Shown here in pieces: positions 43,324 through 52,850 of a stretch of DNA of 64,000 bases. A model generated the notes under the pieces. That model searched no databases. It saw nothing but the letters and a program-made list of their open reading frames with translations, and had not been told where the DNA came from. The stretch is from positions 62,001-126,000 of the forward strand of contig CAYRNY010000008.1 of assembly GCA_964425755.1 (NCBI GenBank). The letters are read 5' to 3'. How positions within the stretch are numbered: the stretch's first letter is position 1; each line of letters opens with the position of its first letter. Origin of the DNA: CAYRNY01 sp964425755 (lineage in GTDB: Bacteria; Chloroflexota; Anaerolineae; Aggregatilineales; Aggregatilineaceae). The translations under genes and the position numbers were made by a program.

Positions 43324-44266
43324 GCCAACGCGCGCTGTAACGAATGCTAATAACCTTCGCGGCGGATTGCGCGCGCTGGCGAATCTCTTTCGCGCGGAGT
43401 GGATCAAGATCGCCGGTAACCGGTGGTCGGCGGTCGCGCTGGTCTGGATTTTTCCGATCGGGGCGGCGGGTATTGTGGCATTGCTGGCGCTGGTCCTCGC
43501 GCTGGATGCTGACGCCCGCGCGAATTTTGGCGTTGAGGAGACGTATCGCTGGACTGATCTCGCCGTCGGCGTGTGGAATGTCCCGAACAATCCGTTTTTG
43601 CGTGTGATTCTGCTGAGCTTCACGGCGGTGGTCTTCGCTGGGGAATACCAGTGGCAGACGTGGAAAAGCACCGTGCCGCGCAACAGCCGCGTGGCATTGA
43701 TCCTGACCAAATTCGTCACGCTTGGCGTGTTCGTGCTACTGGCGTTCGTGCTCACGTCGCTTATCATCGCGGTGGGATTTGGCGTGCTGGCGTCGATCGC
43801 GGACTATGATTACGGTCCTGCGGTGACCGGCGCTGTGCTGGCGGATTTTTCTGAAGATTATGCGATTCAAGCGTCTACCACGTTCACCACGACAATCATT
43901 TCAGCGGGTTATGCGGCGCTGGCAGCGATGGTCACGCGTTCGATTCTTGGCGGCGTGCTGCTGAGTTTCGCGATCACGATTGCGGAGAGCTTCTCCGTGT
44001 TGGGCCTAGTGCTTATTGGCTATTTTCTGGATATTCCGAAAATCGTACATCTGTACCGTTTGACGCCGCTGTATAACGTGTTGAACGTATTGTCGTGGGT
44101 CAATGAAAACCGCGCGATCGATATGGGGCTGTTTGAAGGCGATCCGGCCAGGGTGATCATACTATCCGATTCGCTCTCTTTTTCGCTGGTGGCGCTGGTA
44201 GGGTGGGTAGTCGGAGTGGTCGCGCTGGCGGTGTTCTTGTTCCAGCGCCAGGATATCGTGACATGA
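43316..44266 (+). CDS. ABC-2 type transporter permease (second exporter)
   Basis: 316 residues with six predicted membrane helices; FRAEWIKIAGNRWSAVALVWIFPIG at the N-terminus and FAGEYQWQTWKSTVPRNSRVALILTKFVTLGVFVLL are typical of ABC-2 permeases in multidrug or lantibiotic exporters. ATG 43316 overlaps the end of the ATPase gene and has GGAG 9 bases upstream. Confidence 0.9.
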   Translation: MTEPTRAVTNANNLRGGLRALANLFRAEWIKIAGNRWSAVALVWIFPIGAAGIVALLALVLALDADARANFGVEETYRWTDLAVGVWNVPNNPFLRVILLSFTAVVFAGEYQWQTWKSTVPRNSRVALILTKFVTLGVFVLLAFVLTSLIIAVGFGVLASIADYDYGPAVTGAVLADFSEDYAIQASTTFTTTIISAGYAALAAMVTRSILGGVLLSFAITIAESFSVLGLVLIGYFLDIPKIVHLYRLTPLYNVLNVLSWVNENRAIDMGLFEGDPARVIILSDSLSFSLVALVGWVVGVVALAVFLFQRQDIVT

Positions 44267-44295
44267 GCAGCAGGCTACCGATTGGGTAAATCTGT

Positions 44296-45192
44296 ATGGC
44301 CGAACGGGTTTTTGACGAAAAGACACTGCGCAAGCTGGACCAACTGACTCTGGTGGCAAACAGGGTCCGCGCGGGCACGATCAAGGGTGAACGCCGGTCG
44401 TCCAAGCGCGGCACCAGCATCGAGTTTGCCGATTACCGGAACTACGTGCGCGGCGACGATCTGCGGCGGGTGGATTGGAACATCTACGCGCGCCTGGGTC
44501 GTCCGTACATCAAGCTGCTGGAGGACGAGGAAGACCTCGCCGTGTACGTGGTGCTGGACGCTTCCGCGAGCATGGATTGGCCGCGTTCAGGCGACCGCGA
44601 ATTGCACAAGTTTCTTTACGCGCGCCGTATCGTGGCCGGGCTGGGCTATATCGCGTTGAGCGGTGGCGACCAGTTGACGGTGGCGGCAGTGCGGGGCAAC
44701 GGTACCGAGTATTGGGGACCGCTGCGCGGGCGCGGGCACACGCTCAAACTGCTGACCTGGCTGGAGCATGCTCACACCCGCGGCGGGTTTGATCTGAACC
44801 AGAGCCTTGCCGATATCGCGCGCCGCGCGCCGCGCGCCGGGGTGTGCGTGGTGGTCACGGATTTGATGGCCCCTGAAGGGTATGAGGATGGGCTGCGCGC
44901 GCTGCAAGGACGCGGGCACGAGGTTACGGTTATTCAGACGCTATCGCCCGACGAGGTCAACCCGGAAATTACCGGCGATCTCAAACTGGTGGATGTCGAA
45001 ACCGGCGTGCCGCAAGATGTAACCGTCGACGCGGCGATGATGGAACTGTATTTCCAGCGCCTGCACGCGTGGCAATCCCAGATCAGCGCATATTGCACGC
45101 GGCGCGGCATCCATTACGTCCCCGTCGAGACCAGCACCCCCTGGGAACAGTTGATTCTGGCCGAATTGCGCCGTTCGCGTGTGGTGAATTAA
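44296..45192 (+). CDS. DUF58 (vWA-like) family protein
   Basis: 298 residues. GERRSSKRGTSIEFADYRNYVRGDDLRRVDWNIYARLGRPYIKLLEDEEDL is the DUF58 core; VVLDASASMDW carries a complete MIDAS DxSxS motif, and VVVTDLM the later Asp. DUF58 proteins are partners of MoxR ATPases. Its stop overlaps the next start as TAATG. Confidence 0.93.
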   Translation: MAERVFDEKTLRKLDQLTLVANRVRAGTIKGERRSSKRGTSIEFADYRNYVRGDDLRRVDWNIYARLGRPYIKLLEDEEDLAVYVVLDASASMDWPRSGDRELHKFLYARRIVAGLGYIALSGGDQLTVAAVRGNGTEYWGPLRGRGHTLKLLTWLEHAHTRGGFDLNQSLADIARRAPRAGVCVVVTDLMAPEGYEDGLRALQGRGHEVTVIQTLSPDEVNPEITGDLKLVDVETGVPQDVTVDAAMMELYFQRLHAWQSQISAYCTRRGIHYVPVETSTPWEQLILAELRRSRVVN

Positions 45193-47864
45193 TGAAGCGA
45201 GTTGTACCCGTGGCCGGGGCGCGCGAGGTCTATTTGCTGCTGCTGGTGCTGTTGGTGGCGTTTGGCCTGCGCTTGTGGGACCTCAACGCGCCGAGTGTAT
45301 GGCATGACGAGGGCTGGTCGATCCGCGCGATCCGCGATCCGATCCATACCCCGGATGACAACACACCCCCGGTATATTATGCTGCACTGCACATGCTCTG
45401 GTTGGCGGCAGGTGAGGCGCCGCTGGCCCTGCGCTATGGATCGCTGCTGCTGGACCTGCTGACGATTGCGCTGGCGGTGCAACTGGTACGTGCCCGTGCC
45501 GGTCAGGACGCAGGGCTGCTGCTCGCGCTGCTGCTGGCCTTTACCCCGCTGCTGTGGGCGTATGCGCGCGAGATCCGCGCGTACGTTGCCGTGCCGTTGC
45601 TGGCGGTGGTGCTGCTGGCGCTGGCGGACCGCTTGCTCGCCACGCGGCAATACTTCCGCTGGCGTGTGTGGGGCGTGTTGCTGCTGGCAGAACTGCTGCT
45701 GCTCTACACACACAACTTGAGCGTGCCGGTGATCGCGTGGCTGAATCTGGTTATGTCGCTGGCATACGTATATCGACGGGCGTGGCGCGCGCTGGGGATA
45801 TGGGTTGCAGGACAGGCGGCGCTGTTGTTGGTGTATTTGCCCTGGGTGCTGAGTCAATCGCCGAGCGGCACACCACTCAACACGCCGCCGCGATTGAGTC
45901 TTGGTTTGGCCTGGGACGTCTGGCAAGGCTACTTCGCGCCGCTGCCCGTCATGATTGGCGCTGAAGATCTGCTGGTTGTCGGCAGCGCGACCTATGCGAT
46001 GGTGTTTGCCCTCAGTGTGGTGGCGGTGCTGGTATGGCAGCGCACTCGTTTCGCGCTGTTGGTGCTCTCCCAGGCTGTATTGCTGCCGCTGCTGGCGACG
46101 TTCTTGCTGCTTGCCGCGAACATTGATTTTCACCCGCGTTATTATGTGGCCGGTGTGCCGGCGGCGCTGATGCTGGTCGCACTGGCGGCGACACAGGCGC
46201 GGCGAGCGCGTGCGGTGGTCATGCTGGCGGTGTTGGGAGTGGGCATCGGCACCGGGGCCGGTGCCATTGAAAGGTTAATCAACGATCCGCGTTACCAGCA
46301 CGATGATTTCCGCGCGATAGCGGAATACTACGCTACGCTGCCGGAAAGCGCATTGATCGTGATCCCCTATGGTTGGGAACCCGCGTTGGACGTGTATTAT
46401 GCAGACAGGTTCAATGTCCGCGCGGAGATACTTGGCATCGATCTGCACAGTGAGGCGGCGGCGGCCCGTGAAATGCTCAACGCGGCCCTGGCAGCGCGTG
46501 AATGGCCGGTACATGTTGAACTGCTCAACTGGTTCCAACTGCCCGCCGACCTGCGCGGAATGTATCCCTGTTTGCTGTCCTCTGCCGGGCAGCGCGTCGG
46601 CGAGCGTGTTGTGCAGGGGATCGCGACGACGGCGTATCGCGTGGAACGCCCGATCGCGTTCACAGCATTGGATGCGCCGCCGGTCGCAAACGATCAGGCG
46701 ACGCTGGTTCATGCAGCGGCGGGCGGCGCGCCGGCGCTGTGCGTGCAAACGGACTGGCGGCTTGAGCGTGCGTTGGATAGCGACCTGCGCGTTTCGGCGC
46801 GCCTGCTGACGACCACGCCGCCTGGATGGGCTGTCGCGCGCAGCGATACAGATGTACGCAGCGTCATGCAGGAACCGACGTCTGGATTGGCGCGGGATGA
46901 CATGGCGAGTGCCTTCAGCCTGCTGAAATTGCCGGCGGGTGCGCCGCCCGGTGAGTATATGCTGCGGCTGGTTGTGTTCAGCGTGCAGCAACCTCACGGC
47001 CTCGATTGGGCTGTGAGCGGTGTCCCGGTGGGGCGCTACGTTCAACTTGCGACGCTGCCGCTGGACGGAAACACGCGCCAACCGTTTGCAGAAGAACCGC
47101 CGCAGGCGATCAACGTGCCGGTCACGGAAGCCATCACGTTGCACGGTTTGGACGCCGGGCCGGAGGTGCTCAGCGCGGGGCAGGAGTTGCGTATAACGTT
47201 GTACTGGACGGCGGAGGACTGCTGTCGCCAGGAGGCATGGTCGGAGGGCACATTGGCGCTTGTGGGCGATGGCTGGCGTGTCGCACGACCTGTGAGCGTC
47301 TACGGGCCGTACAGCCTGGACTGGCACGCCTTGCGCGTCCCTGCCGGTGCCGCCGGGGACGCCGCCTTGACGCTTGACGTGCCGGGCATGGACTCCGTCG
47401 CTCTGGCTGCGTACAGCATCGAAGCGGCGGATCACATGTTTGCGCCGCCTGCGTTCGATGTGCCAGTAGATACAGTGTTCGGCGATCTGGCGGTGTTGGC
47501 GGGTTTCAGTGTAGAGCAGCGCACGCTTGCACCGGGCGAACCGCTTGATCTGACGCTGGTGTGGCGCGTGCTCGAGACGCCAGGCACATCGTACCGCGTG
47601 TTCACGCATTTGCTAAACGACGCGGGGCGCGTGATCGCGCAACACGACGGGTATCCCGTTAACGGCGAGCGTCCTACGACCGGCTGGGTCGCGGGCGAAT
47701 ATATTGCTGACCCATACAGGTTGACGTTTGATCCCGACTATGCTGATTACCGCGGCCCGGCACGGCTGGAAGTGGGCTTCTACGACCCGGAAACAGGCGT
47801 GCGCGTTCTGACGGCGAACGGGGCCGACCACGTGGTTTTGCCGGTAGAGATCAGGGTGCAGTAG
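45192..47864 (+). CDS. GT39-like membrane glycosyltransferase with C-terminal beta domain
   Basis: 890 residues. N-terminal part has about ten membrane helices and the GT-C loop motif WHDEGWSIRAIRD with the expected DE pair near residue 38. It resembles ArnT/PMT-type enzymes that use lipid-linked sugars. Residues ~500-890 form a large extracellular beta-sandwich region (for example LDLTLVWRVLETPGTSYRVFTHLLNDAGRVIAQHDG). The start overlaps the DUF58 stop, so translation is coupled. Acceptor unknown; proteins of this locus are candidates. Confidence 0.85.
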   Translation: MKRVVPVAGAREVYLLLLVLLVAFGLRLWDLNAPSVWHDEGWSIRAIRDPIHTPDDNTPPVYYAALHMLWLAAGEAPLALRYGSLLLDLLTIALAVQLVRARAGQDAGLLLALLLAFTPLLWAYAREIRAYVAVPLLAVVLLALADRLLATRQYFRWRVWGVLLLAELLLLYTHNLSVPVIAWLNLVMSLAYVYRRAWRALGIWVAGQAALLLVYLPWVLSQSPSGTPLNTPPRLSLGLAWDVWQGYFAPLPVMIGAEDLLVVGSATYAMVFALSVVAVLVWQRTRFALLVLSQAVLLPLLATFLLLAANIDFHPRYYVAGVPAALMLVALAATQARRARAVVMLAVLGVGIGTGAGAIERLINDPRYQHDDFRAIAEYYATLPESALIVIPYGWEPALDVYYADRFNVRAEILGIDLHSEAAAAREMLNAALAAREWPVHVELLNWFQLPADLRGMYPCLLSSAGQRVGERVVQGIATTAYRVERPIAFTALDAPPVANDQATLVHAAAGGAPALCVQTDWRLERALDSDLRVSARLLTTTPPGWAVARSDTDVRSVMQEPTSGLARDDMASAFSLLKLPAGAPPGEYMLRLVVFSVQQPHGLDWAVSGVPVGRYVQLATLPLDGNTRQPFAEEPPQAINVPVTEAITLHGLDAGPEVLSAGQELRITLYWTAEDCCRQEAWSEGTLALVGDGWRVARPVSVYGPYSLDWHALRVPAGAAGDAALTLDVPGMDSVALAAYSIEAADHMFAPPAFDVPVDTVFGDLAVLAGFSVEQRTLAPGEPLDLTLVWRVLETPGTSYRVFTHLLNDAGRVIAQHDGYPVNGERPTTGWVAGEYIADPYRLTFDPDYADYRGPARLEVGFYDPETGVRVLTANGADHVVLPVEIRVQ

Positions 47865-47866
47865 CG

Positions 47867-49867
47867 ATGCTATCATTCCTCACCCCATTGGCGCTGGCGC
47901 TGGCGGCGCTGGCGATCCCGATTATTATGATGTACATGCTGCGCCTGCGCCGTACAGAGATGGCGATCTCCAGCACGTTCTTGTGGCAACAGTTAGTGCG
48001 CGACCGCGAAGCAAACGCGCCCTGGCAGAGGTTGCGCTTCAACTGGTTGCTATTGCTCCAACTGCTGATCCTTGCGGCGCTGGTGTTGGCCCTGGCGCGT
48101 CCTTTCACGACGGTCAAAACGATCACCACCGGGCGCATCGTGCTGCTGCTGGATGCGTCGGCCAGCATGCAGGCGACGGACGTCGAGCCGGACCGCTTCG
48201 CACGGGCGCGCGCAATTGGGCTGGACCTGGTCGATACGCTCGGCGCGGACGATACGATGACGGTGATCCGCGTGGGTGAAGTACCGGAGGTTTTGGCCGC
48301 CGCCTCACGCGATAGGCTGGTGTTGCGGAACGCGATTCGCGGTGCGGAAGCAAGCGGCACTTCGGCGGACTGGTCCGCCGCCATTACTCTGGCAGCGGCA
48401 GGCGCGGCGGGTGTGGATGAGCTAAAAGTTGTGATCGTGTCCGATGGCGGGTTGCCGCAGGATCTGCCGCCCATCCCCGGTGATGTGCGGTTCGTGCCGG
48501 TGGGCGAGGATGGTCAGAACCTCGCGATTTCGGCGCTGGCGATCGCGGCTCTGCCTGGCGAACCACCGCAATTGTTCGCGCGGATCAGCAATTACGGTGA
48601 CCAGGACGCCGAGGTGATCATGGATTTGCGGCTGGACGGCAGCGCCGTGTTGTTCACCGCGCGGCGATACAGGGTTCCTGCACGGGGATATGTCGATGTC
48701 TTTGACATCGAACTGCCGGAGACGTTTGAAACGCTAACCGCGCAGCTTACGCTGCCGAGTAATTCTCCCGTTGAGGATCATCTGGCAATCGACGATCGGG
48801 CGTACGCGGTGCGCGAGCGGGCGGGGGCGGGACGCGTGTTGCTGGTTTCGGATGGCAATATCTTTCTGGAGCAGGTTTTCCGCAGTTTGCGCGGCGTGCG
48901 GTTGTTCCATGCGGTACCGGGGGCTGATCTCGGCGGGGAGCCGTACGATCTTTATGTGCTGGACGGCGTGCTGCCGGATACGCTGCCCGATGGCGATCTG
49001 TTGTTGGTTAACCCTCCGCGCGGTACCGACTTTTTCACACTCGGTGACAGCGGCGTTCCCACCACAGAGTTGAGCGTCCATCCGGGCGATCTGCGTGTGC
49101 GTAACCTGGGAGTGTTTGTTGAGGCCGTGAATGTGCGGTCGTATCGCACGGTCGGTGATGTGGCGTGGGGCACGGTGCTGGTGCGCGCCGGGAACGATCC
49201 ACTGGTGGTTGCGGGAGAGGTGGGCGAGCGCCAGGTGGTGCTGATGCCCTTCGACGCGCGCTATCCCAATACCGACATCGTGCTACAACCCGCGTGGCCG
49301 ATCTTGATGGCCGAGTTAATGGCATGGTTCTCGCCGCCGCGCATCACGGATGCATCCGCCAGCCTGACGCCAGGCGCACCGTTGACAGTTCGCTTTATTG
49401 AAGACGCAGACCGCGCGGTGATCGTGCGTCCCGACGGCGACCGGAGCACGCTTGAGCCAGAAGCAAGCGAAGTTGTATTTGCCGATACCACGCAGCCCGG
49501 TATATACACCGTTGCGTTGCAGCGTGCTGGTGAGACGTTCAAAACTGAGCAGTTCGCCGTGAACCTGTTCGATGCGGCGGAGAGTCGAATTGAACCGGAG
49601 TCGAGCGTCACCATCGGCACGACGACGATCCGGCGTGACGCTCGCGAGGAATCAGGGCGACGCGAATTCTGGCCCTGGGTAGCCGGGATCGGGCTGGTCG
49701 TGCTGCTGGTCGAGTGGTGGGTGTACCAGCGGTCGCTGCGCCGTGTTCCGCGCGTGACTCTGGCCGGGCTGCGCAGCGGGCACGCGGGCCCCGTGCGGCG
49801 TGGGTGGAAAGGGTGGTTCAGCCGCTTCGCGCGGCACAGCGCGCGCATGACACGCCGCACGCGCTGA
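47867..49867 (+). CDS. BatA-like membrane protein with vWA domain
   Basis: 666 residues. The N-terminus (FLTPLALALAALAIPIIMMYMLRLRRTEMAISSTFLW and LLLLQLLILAALVLALARP) is the BatA/aerotolerance-type hydrophobic region, followed by a vWA domain with MIDAS DASAS (LLLDASASMQATD), then a beta-rich and GATase-like segment (LYVLDGVLPDTLPDGDLLLVNPP) and a C-terminal membrane helix (WVAGIGLVVLLVEWWVY). Likely MoxR client. Confidence 0.88.
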   Translation: MLSFLTPLALALAALAIPIIMMYMLRLRRTEMAISSTFLWQQLVRDREANAPWQRLRFNWLLLLQLLILAALVLALARPFTTVKTITTGRIVLLLDASASMQATDVEPDRFARARAIGLDLVDTLGADDTMTVIRVGEVPEVLAAASRDRLVLRNAIRGAEASGTSADWSAAITLAAAGAAGVDELKVVIVSDGGLPQDLPPIPGDVRFVPVGEDGQNLAISALAIAALPGEPPQLFARISNYGDQDAEVIMDLRLDGSAVLFTARRYRVPARGYVDVFDIELPETFETLTAQLTLPSNSPVEDHLAIDDRAYAVRERAGAGRVLLVSDGNIFLEQVFRSLRGVRLFHAVPGADLGGEPYDLYVLDGVLPDTLPDGDLLLVNPPRGTDFFTLGDSGVPTTELSVHPGDLRVRNLGVFVEAVNVRSYRTVGDVAWGTVLVRAGNDPLVVAGEVGERQVVLMPFDARYPNTDIVLQPAWPILMAELMAWFSPPRITDASASLTPGAPLTVRFIEDADRAVIVRPDGDRSTLEPEASEVVFADTTQPGIYTVALQRAGETFKTEQFAVNLFDAAESRIEPESSVTIGTTTIRRDAREESGRREFWPWVAGIGLVVLLVEWWVYQRSLRRVPRVTLAGLRSGHAGPVRRGWKGWFSRFARHSARMTRRTR

Positions 49868-49895
49868 TGTGGCAGACAATTGAGGCACAAGCGTC

Positions 49896-52850
49896 ATGAG
49901 TTTCACTAATCCCAACGCCCTATTCCTGTTCTTGTTGCTGCCCCTGGTGATCGCGGTGGGCTGGCCGCGCCTGGCCTATCGCCGCCGCCGCGACACACTC
50001 AGTCTGATCATCCGCGTTGTGCTGGTGACGCTGATCATCCTGGGGCTGGCAGGCATCCAGATTCAGCGCACGGCGGACAAGCTGGCAGTGGTGTTTCTGC
50101 TGGATGGATCGGACAGTGTGCCGCCCGCGATGCAGAGCGCGGCAGTGGAATACGTGCGGCAGGCCGCGGAGGCGATGGGAGCAACGGATCAGGCGGCGGT
50201 GGTGGTGTTTGGGGCCGATGCACTGGTCGAGATCCCGATGACCGAACAGCTTGAGTTGGTGCAACTCGGTTCTGATCCCGTGCGGCTGAACACCGATATC
50301 GCTGAGGCGATCCGTGTGGGGCTGGCGTTGTTCCCGGCGGACACGGCGAAGCGCATGGTGGTGTTGAGCGACGGCAGGCAGACAGTAGGCGACGCGGAAG
50401 AAGCCGCACGGCTGGCGGCGGCGACTGATGTGCAGATCGATTATGTCGCACTGGTGCCGGAACAACAGGAGCAGCAAGTTGCCGGGCCGGAGATCATGAT
50501 CGTCGATGTGGGCGTGCCGACAACGGTTAACGAAGGCGAACGGTTCAACCTGACGGTCACCCTTTCCAGTAATCGCGCGGGCAGCCTGGCAGAATTGCGC
50601 GTGCTTTCCGGCGGGCGGATCATTCACCGCCGTGATGTCGATCTGCCGCGCGGCACGACCAACGAAGTGTTTGAGATCGTCGCACCGTCGGCAGGATTCT
50701 TGGATTTCAACGTTGTGCTGGAGCCGCGTAGTGCCGATACGTTTTACCAGAATAACCAGCTTGCCGCGTTCACAGAGGTGACCGGCCCGCCGCGCGTATT
50801 GCTGGTGGCATCTGACACACAAGAAGTCGCGGAACTGCGCGAAGTGCTGACCAAAGCGGGGTTGCAGGTCGAGGTGCAAGGCCCGCGCGATCTGCCGCTT
50901 GGCCTTGCGCCGCTGAGTACCTATGACAGCATCGTGCTGGCGAATATCTCTGCTGCCGATCTCGCCGACGAGCGCATGGCGCATGTGCAATCCTATGTGC
51001 GCGATCTGGGCGGCGGGTTGATCGTGATCGGGGGGCCGAACAGTTACGGCGTTGGCGGTTATTTTGATACGCCACTGGAAGAAACACTGCCGGTTGAGAT
51101 GCGGATCAGAGATCAGGAACGTATCCCGCAGCTTACGATGCTGTTTGTGATCGACCGTTCTGGTAGCATGCAGGTTTCCAGCGCAGGCGGTGTGACCAAT
51201 CTTGAGTTGGCAAAGGAAGCGGTCGTGCGTTCGTTCGACCTGCTGCAGGACACGGACCGGACCGGCGTGTTGTCGTTCGATATCAGCGCGTATTATGTGG
51301 TCGAGGTCCAGGACGTTGGTGACGAGACGAACCGCCAGATGCTGCGTGAGCTGGTTGGTTCATTGCGTCCGGGCGGGGGAACCAGTATCCGGCAGGCGAT
51401 TCGCGCGGCTGACCAGGTGCTGAGCCAGGATCCGTCTGAACTCAAACATATCATTTTGCTGACGGACGGGGGGGCCGACCAGAGTGGTATCGTGCCGGCA
51501 GTGGACCGGATGCACGATAACTACGGCATCACGACCTCAGTGGTCGCGGTTGGGCAGGATTACGCCGACTGGCTGCGTGATGTGGCCTGGGCAGGACAGG
51601 GGCAGTTCCATCTGGTTTACGACGTCTCGACCATTCCGGCGATCTTCACGTCGGAGACGTTGCTGGCGACGCGCTCGTACATTTTCGAGGAACCATTCTT
51701 CCCCCTGTTGGCGGCGCGCCATCCGATCGTGACGGGCTTTGACAGCCTGCCCGGGCTGCAAGGCTATATCGCCACGACTGAGAAAGATACCGCGACCGTG
51801 ATCCTGCGCGGCCCAGAAGATGATCCGCTGCTGGCAGCGTGGCAGTACGGCTTAGGGCGCGCGGTAGCGTTCACGTCGGATGCATCGTCGCGTTGGGCCA
51901 CGGATTGGATCGGTTGGGAAGGCTACGCGGACTTCTGGAATCAGGCGGTTCGCTGGTCGATCATCACCGGCAGCACGAGCAACATCGAAGCGCAGGTGAT
52001 CGAACGCGGCGAGCAAGCCGTTGTGGTGGTGGATGTGCGGGACAATCGCGGGGAATTCCTCAACGGCCTGCAAATGGATGCCGTTGTTGTCAGTGCTGGC
52101 CTGGACCGGCACATGCTGGATTTACGCCAGACCGCGCCGGGGCGCTATGAGGCCGTCTTCACACCGACCGAGGAAGGCGCATACTTCATCACTGTGGCAG
52201 GCAGCACGCCGCCGGGGGCGGATGTGCTCGCGCCGCAGACTGTGATGCAGTCGACGGGCTGGGTGTTGAGCTATTCGGCAGAGTATCGTATCGAAGCGCC
52301 CGCCGGGCGTGATGCGCCGGTGAACTTGCTTGCACGCGTGGCAGCGATTACAGGGGGTGGCTCGCTCAAGGACGCGCCGGAAGCCGCGTTTGTGCACGAT
52401 CTGAACCAGGAACAGGCCGCACAGCCGATCTGGCCGTATTTCATTCTGGCAGCGCTGTTGCTGCTACCGCTGGATGTCGCGGTCCGGCGCCTGGTAGTCA
52501 CACAGCGCGATCTGGAAAAACTGCGGGCCTGGTTTTCGCGCCGCTCGGACGTGGAAAGCGCGGAGACAACCGCGCATCTGGAGCGCCTGATGGACGCAAA
52601 AGGGCGCGCACGGGCGGCACGTCAGCAGCCATTTACCGGATCGTCCGCTCCGGGACGTGCCGGTACGGACGCAGAAGAGGTCCCGCGAGAGGGCACGGGC
52701 AGGCGACCGCGTTCCAGGCCGCCGCGCGCCTCACATGAGCGCGTCATGCCGCCGTCTGCACAACCGCTTGAGGAGCATGATAGCTCGCTGGCGTCCAAAC
52801 TGCTCGAACGCCGCCGCGCCTCACAGGACGATGGCGAAGATGATGCATAG
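49896..52850 (+). CDS. Large membrane protein with two vWA domains and a GATase-like module
   Basis: 984 residues. Two N-terminal membrane helices, a first vWA domain (FLLDGSDSVPP, DxSxS near residue 70), a beta-sandwich, a GATase-like segment (DSIVLANISAADLADERMAHVQSYVRDLGGGLIVIGGPNSYG), a second vWA domain (LFVIDRSGSMQ, DxSxS near residue 420, with TSIRQAIRAA and LLTDGGAD), a second GATase-like part, a C-terminal helix (~850) and a charged cytoplasmic tail. Both MIDAS motifs are intact. Likely scaffold or adhesin-like client of MoxR. The next gene overlaps its end. Confidence 0.88.
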   Translation: MSFTNPNALFLFLLLPLVIAVGWPRLAYRRRRDTLSLIIRVVLVTLIILGLAGIQIQRTADKLAVVFLLDGSDSVPPAMQSAAVEYVRQAAEAMGATDQAAVVVFGADALVEIPMTEQLELVQLGSDPVRLNTDIAEAIRVGLALFPADTAKRMVVLSDGRQTVGDAEEAARLAAATDVQIDYVALVPEQQEQQVAGPEIMIVDVGVPTTVNEGERFNLTVTLSSNRAGSLAELRVLSGGRIIHRRDVDLPRGTTNEVFEIVAPSAGFLDFNVVLEPRSADTFYQNNQLAAFTEVTGPPRVLLVASDTQEVAELREVLTKAGLQVEVQGPRDLPLGLAPLSTYDSIVLANISAADLADERMAHVQSYVRDLGGGLIVIGGPNSYGVGGYFDTPLEETLPVEMRIRDQERIPQLTMLFVIDRSGSMQVSSAGGVTNLELAKEAVVRSFDLLQDTDRTGVLSFDISAYYVVEVQDVGDETNRQMLRELVGSLRPGGGTSIRQAIRAADQVLSQDPSELKHIILLTDGGADQSGIVPAVDRMHDNYGITTSVVAVGQDYADWLRDVAWAGQGQFHLVYDVSTIPAIFTSETLLATRSYIFEEPFFPLLAARHPIVTGFDSLPGLQGYIATTEKDTATVILRGPEDDPLLAAWQYGLGRAVAFTSDASSRWATDWIGWEGYADFWNQAVRWSIITGSTSNIEAQVIERGEQAVVVVDVRDNRGEFLNGLQMDAVVVSAGLDRHMLDLRQTAPGRYEAVFTPTEEGAYFITVAGSTPPGADVLAPQTVMQSTGWVLSYSAEYRIEAPAGRDAPVNLLARVAAITGGGSLKDAPEAAFVHDLNQEQAAQPIWPYFILAALLLLPLDVAVRRLVVTQRDLEKLRAWFSRRSDVESAETTAHLERLMDAKGRARAARQQPFTGSSAPGRAGTDAEEVPREGTGRRPRSRPPRASHERVMPPSAQPLEEHDSSLASKLLERRRASQDDGEDDA

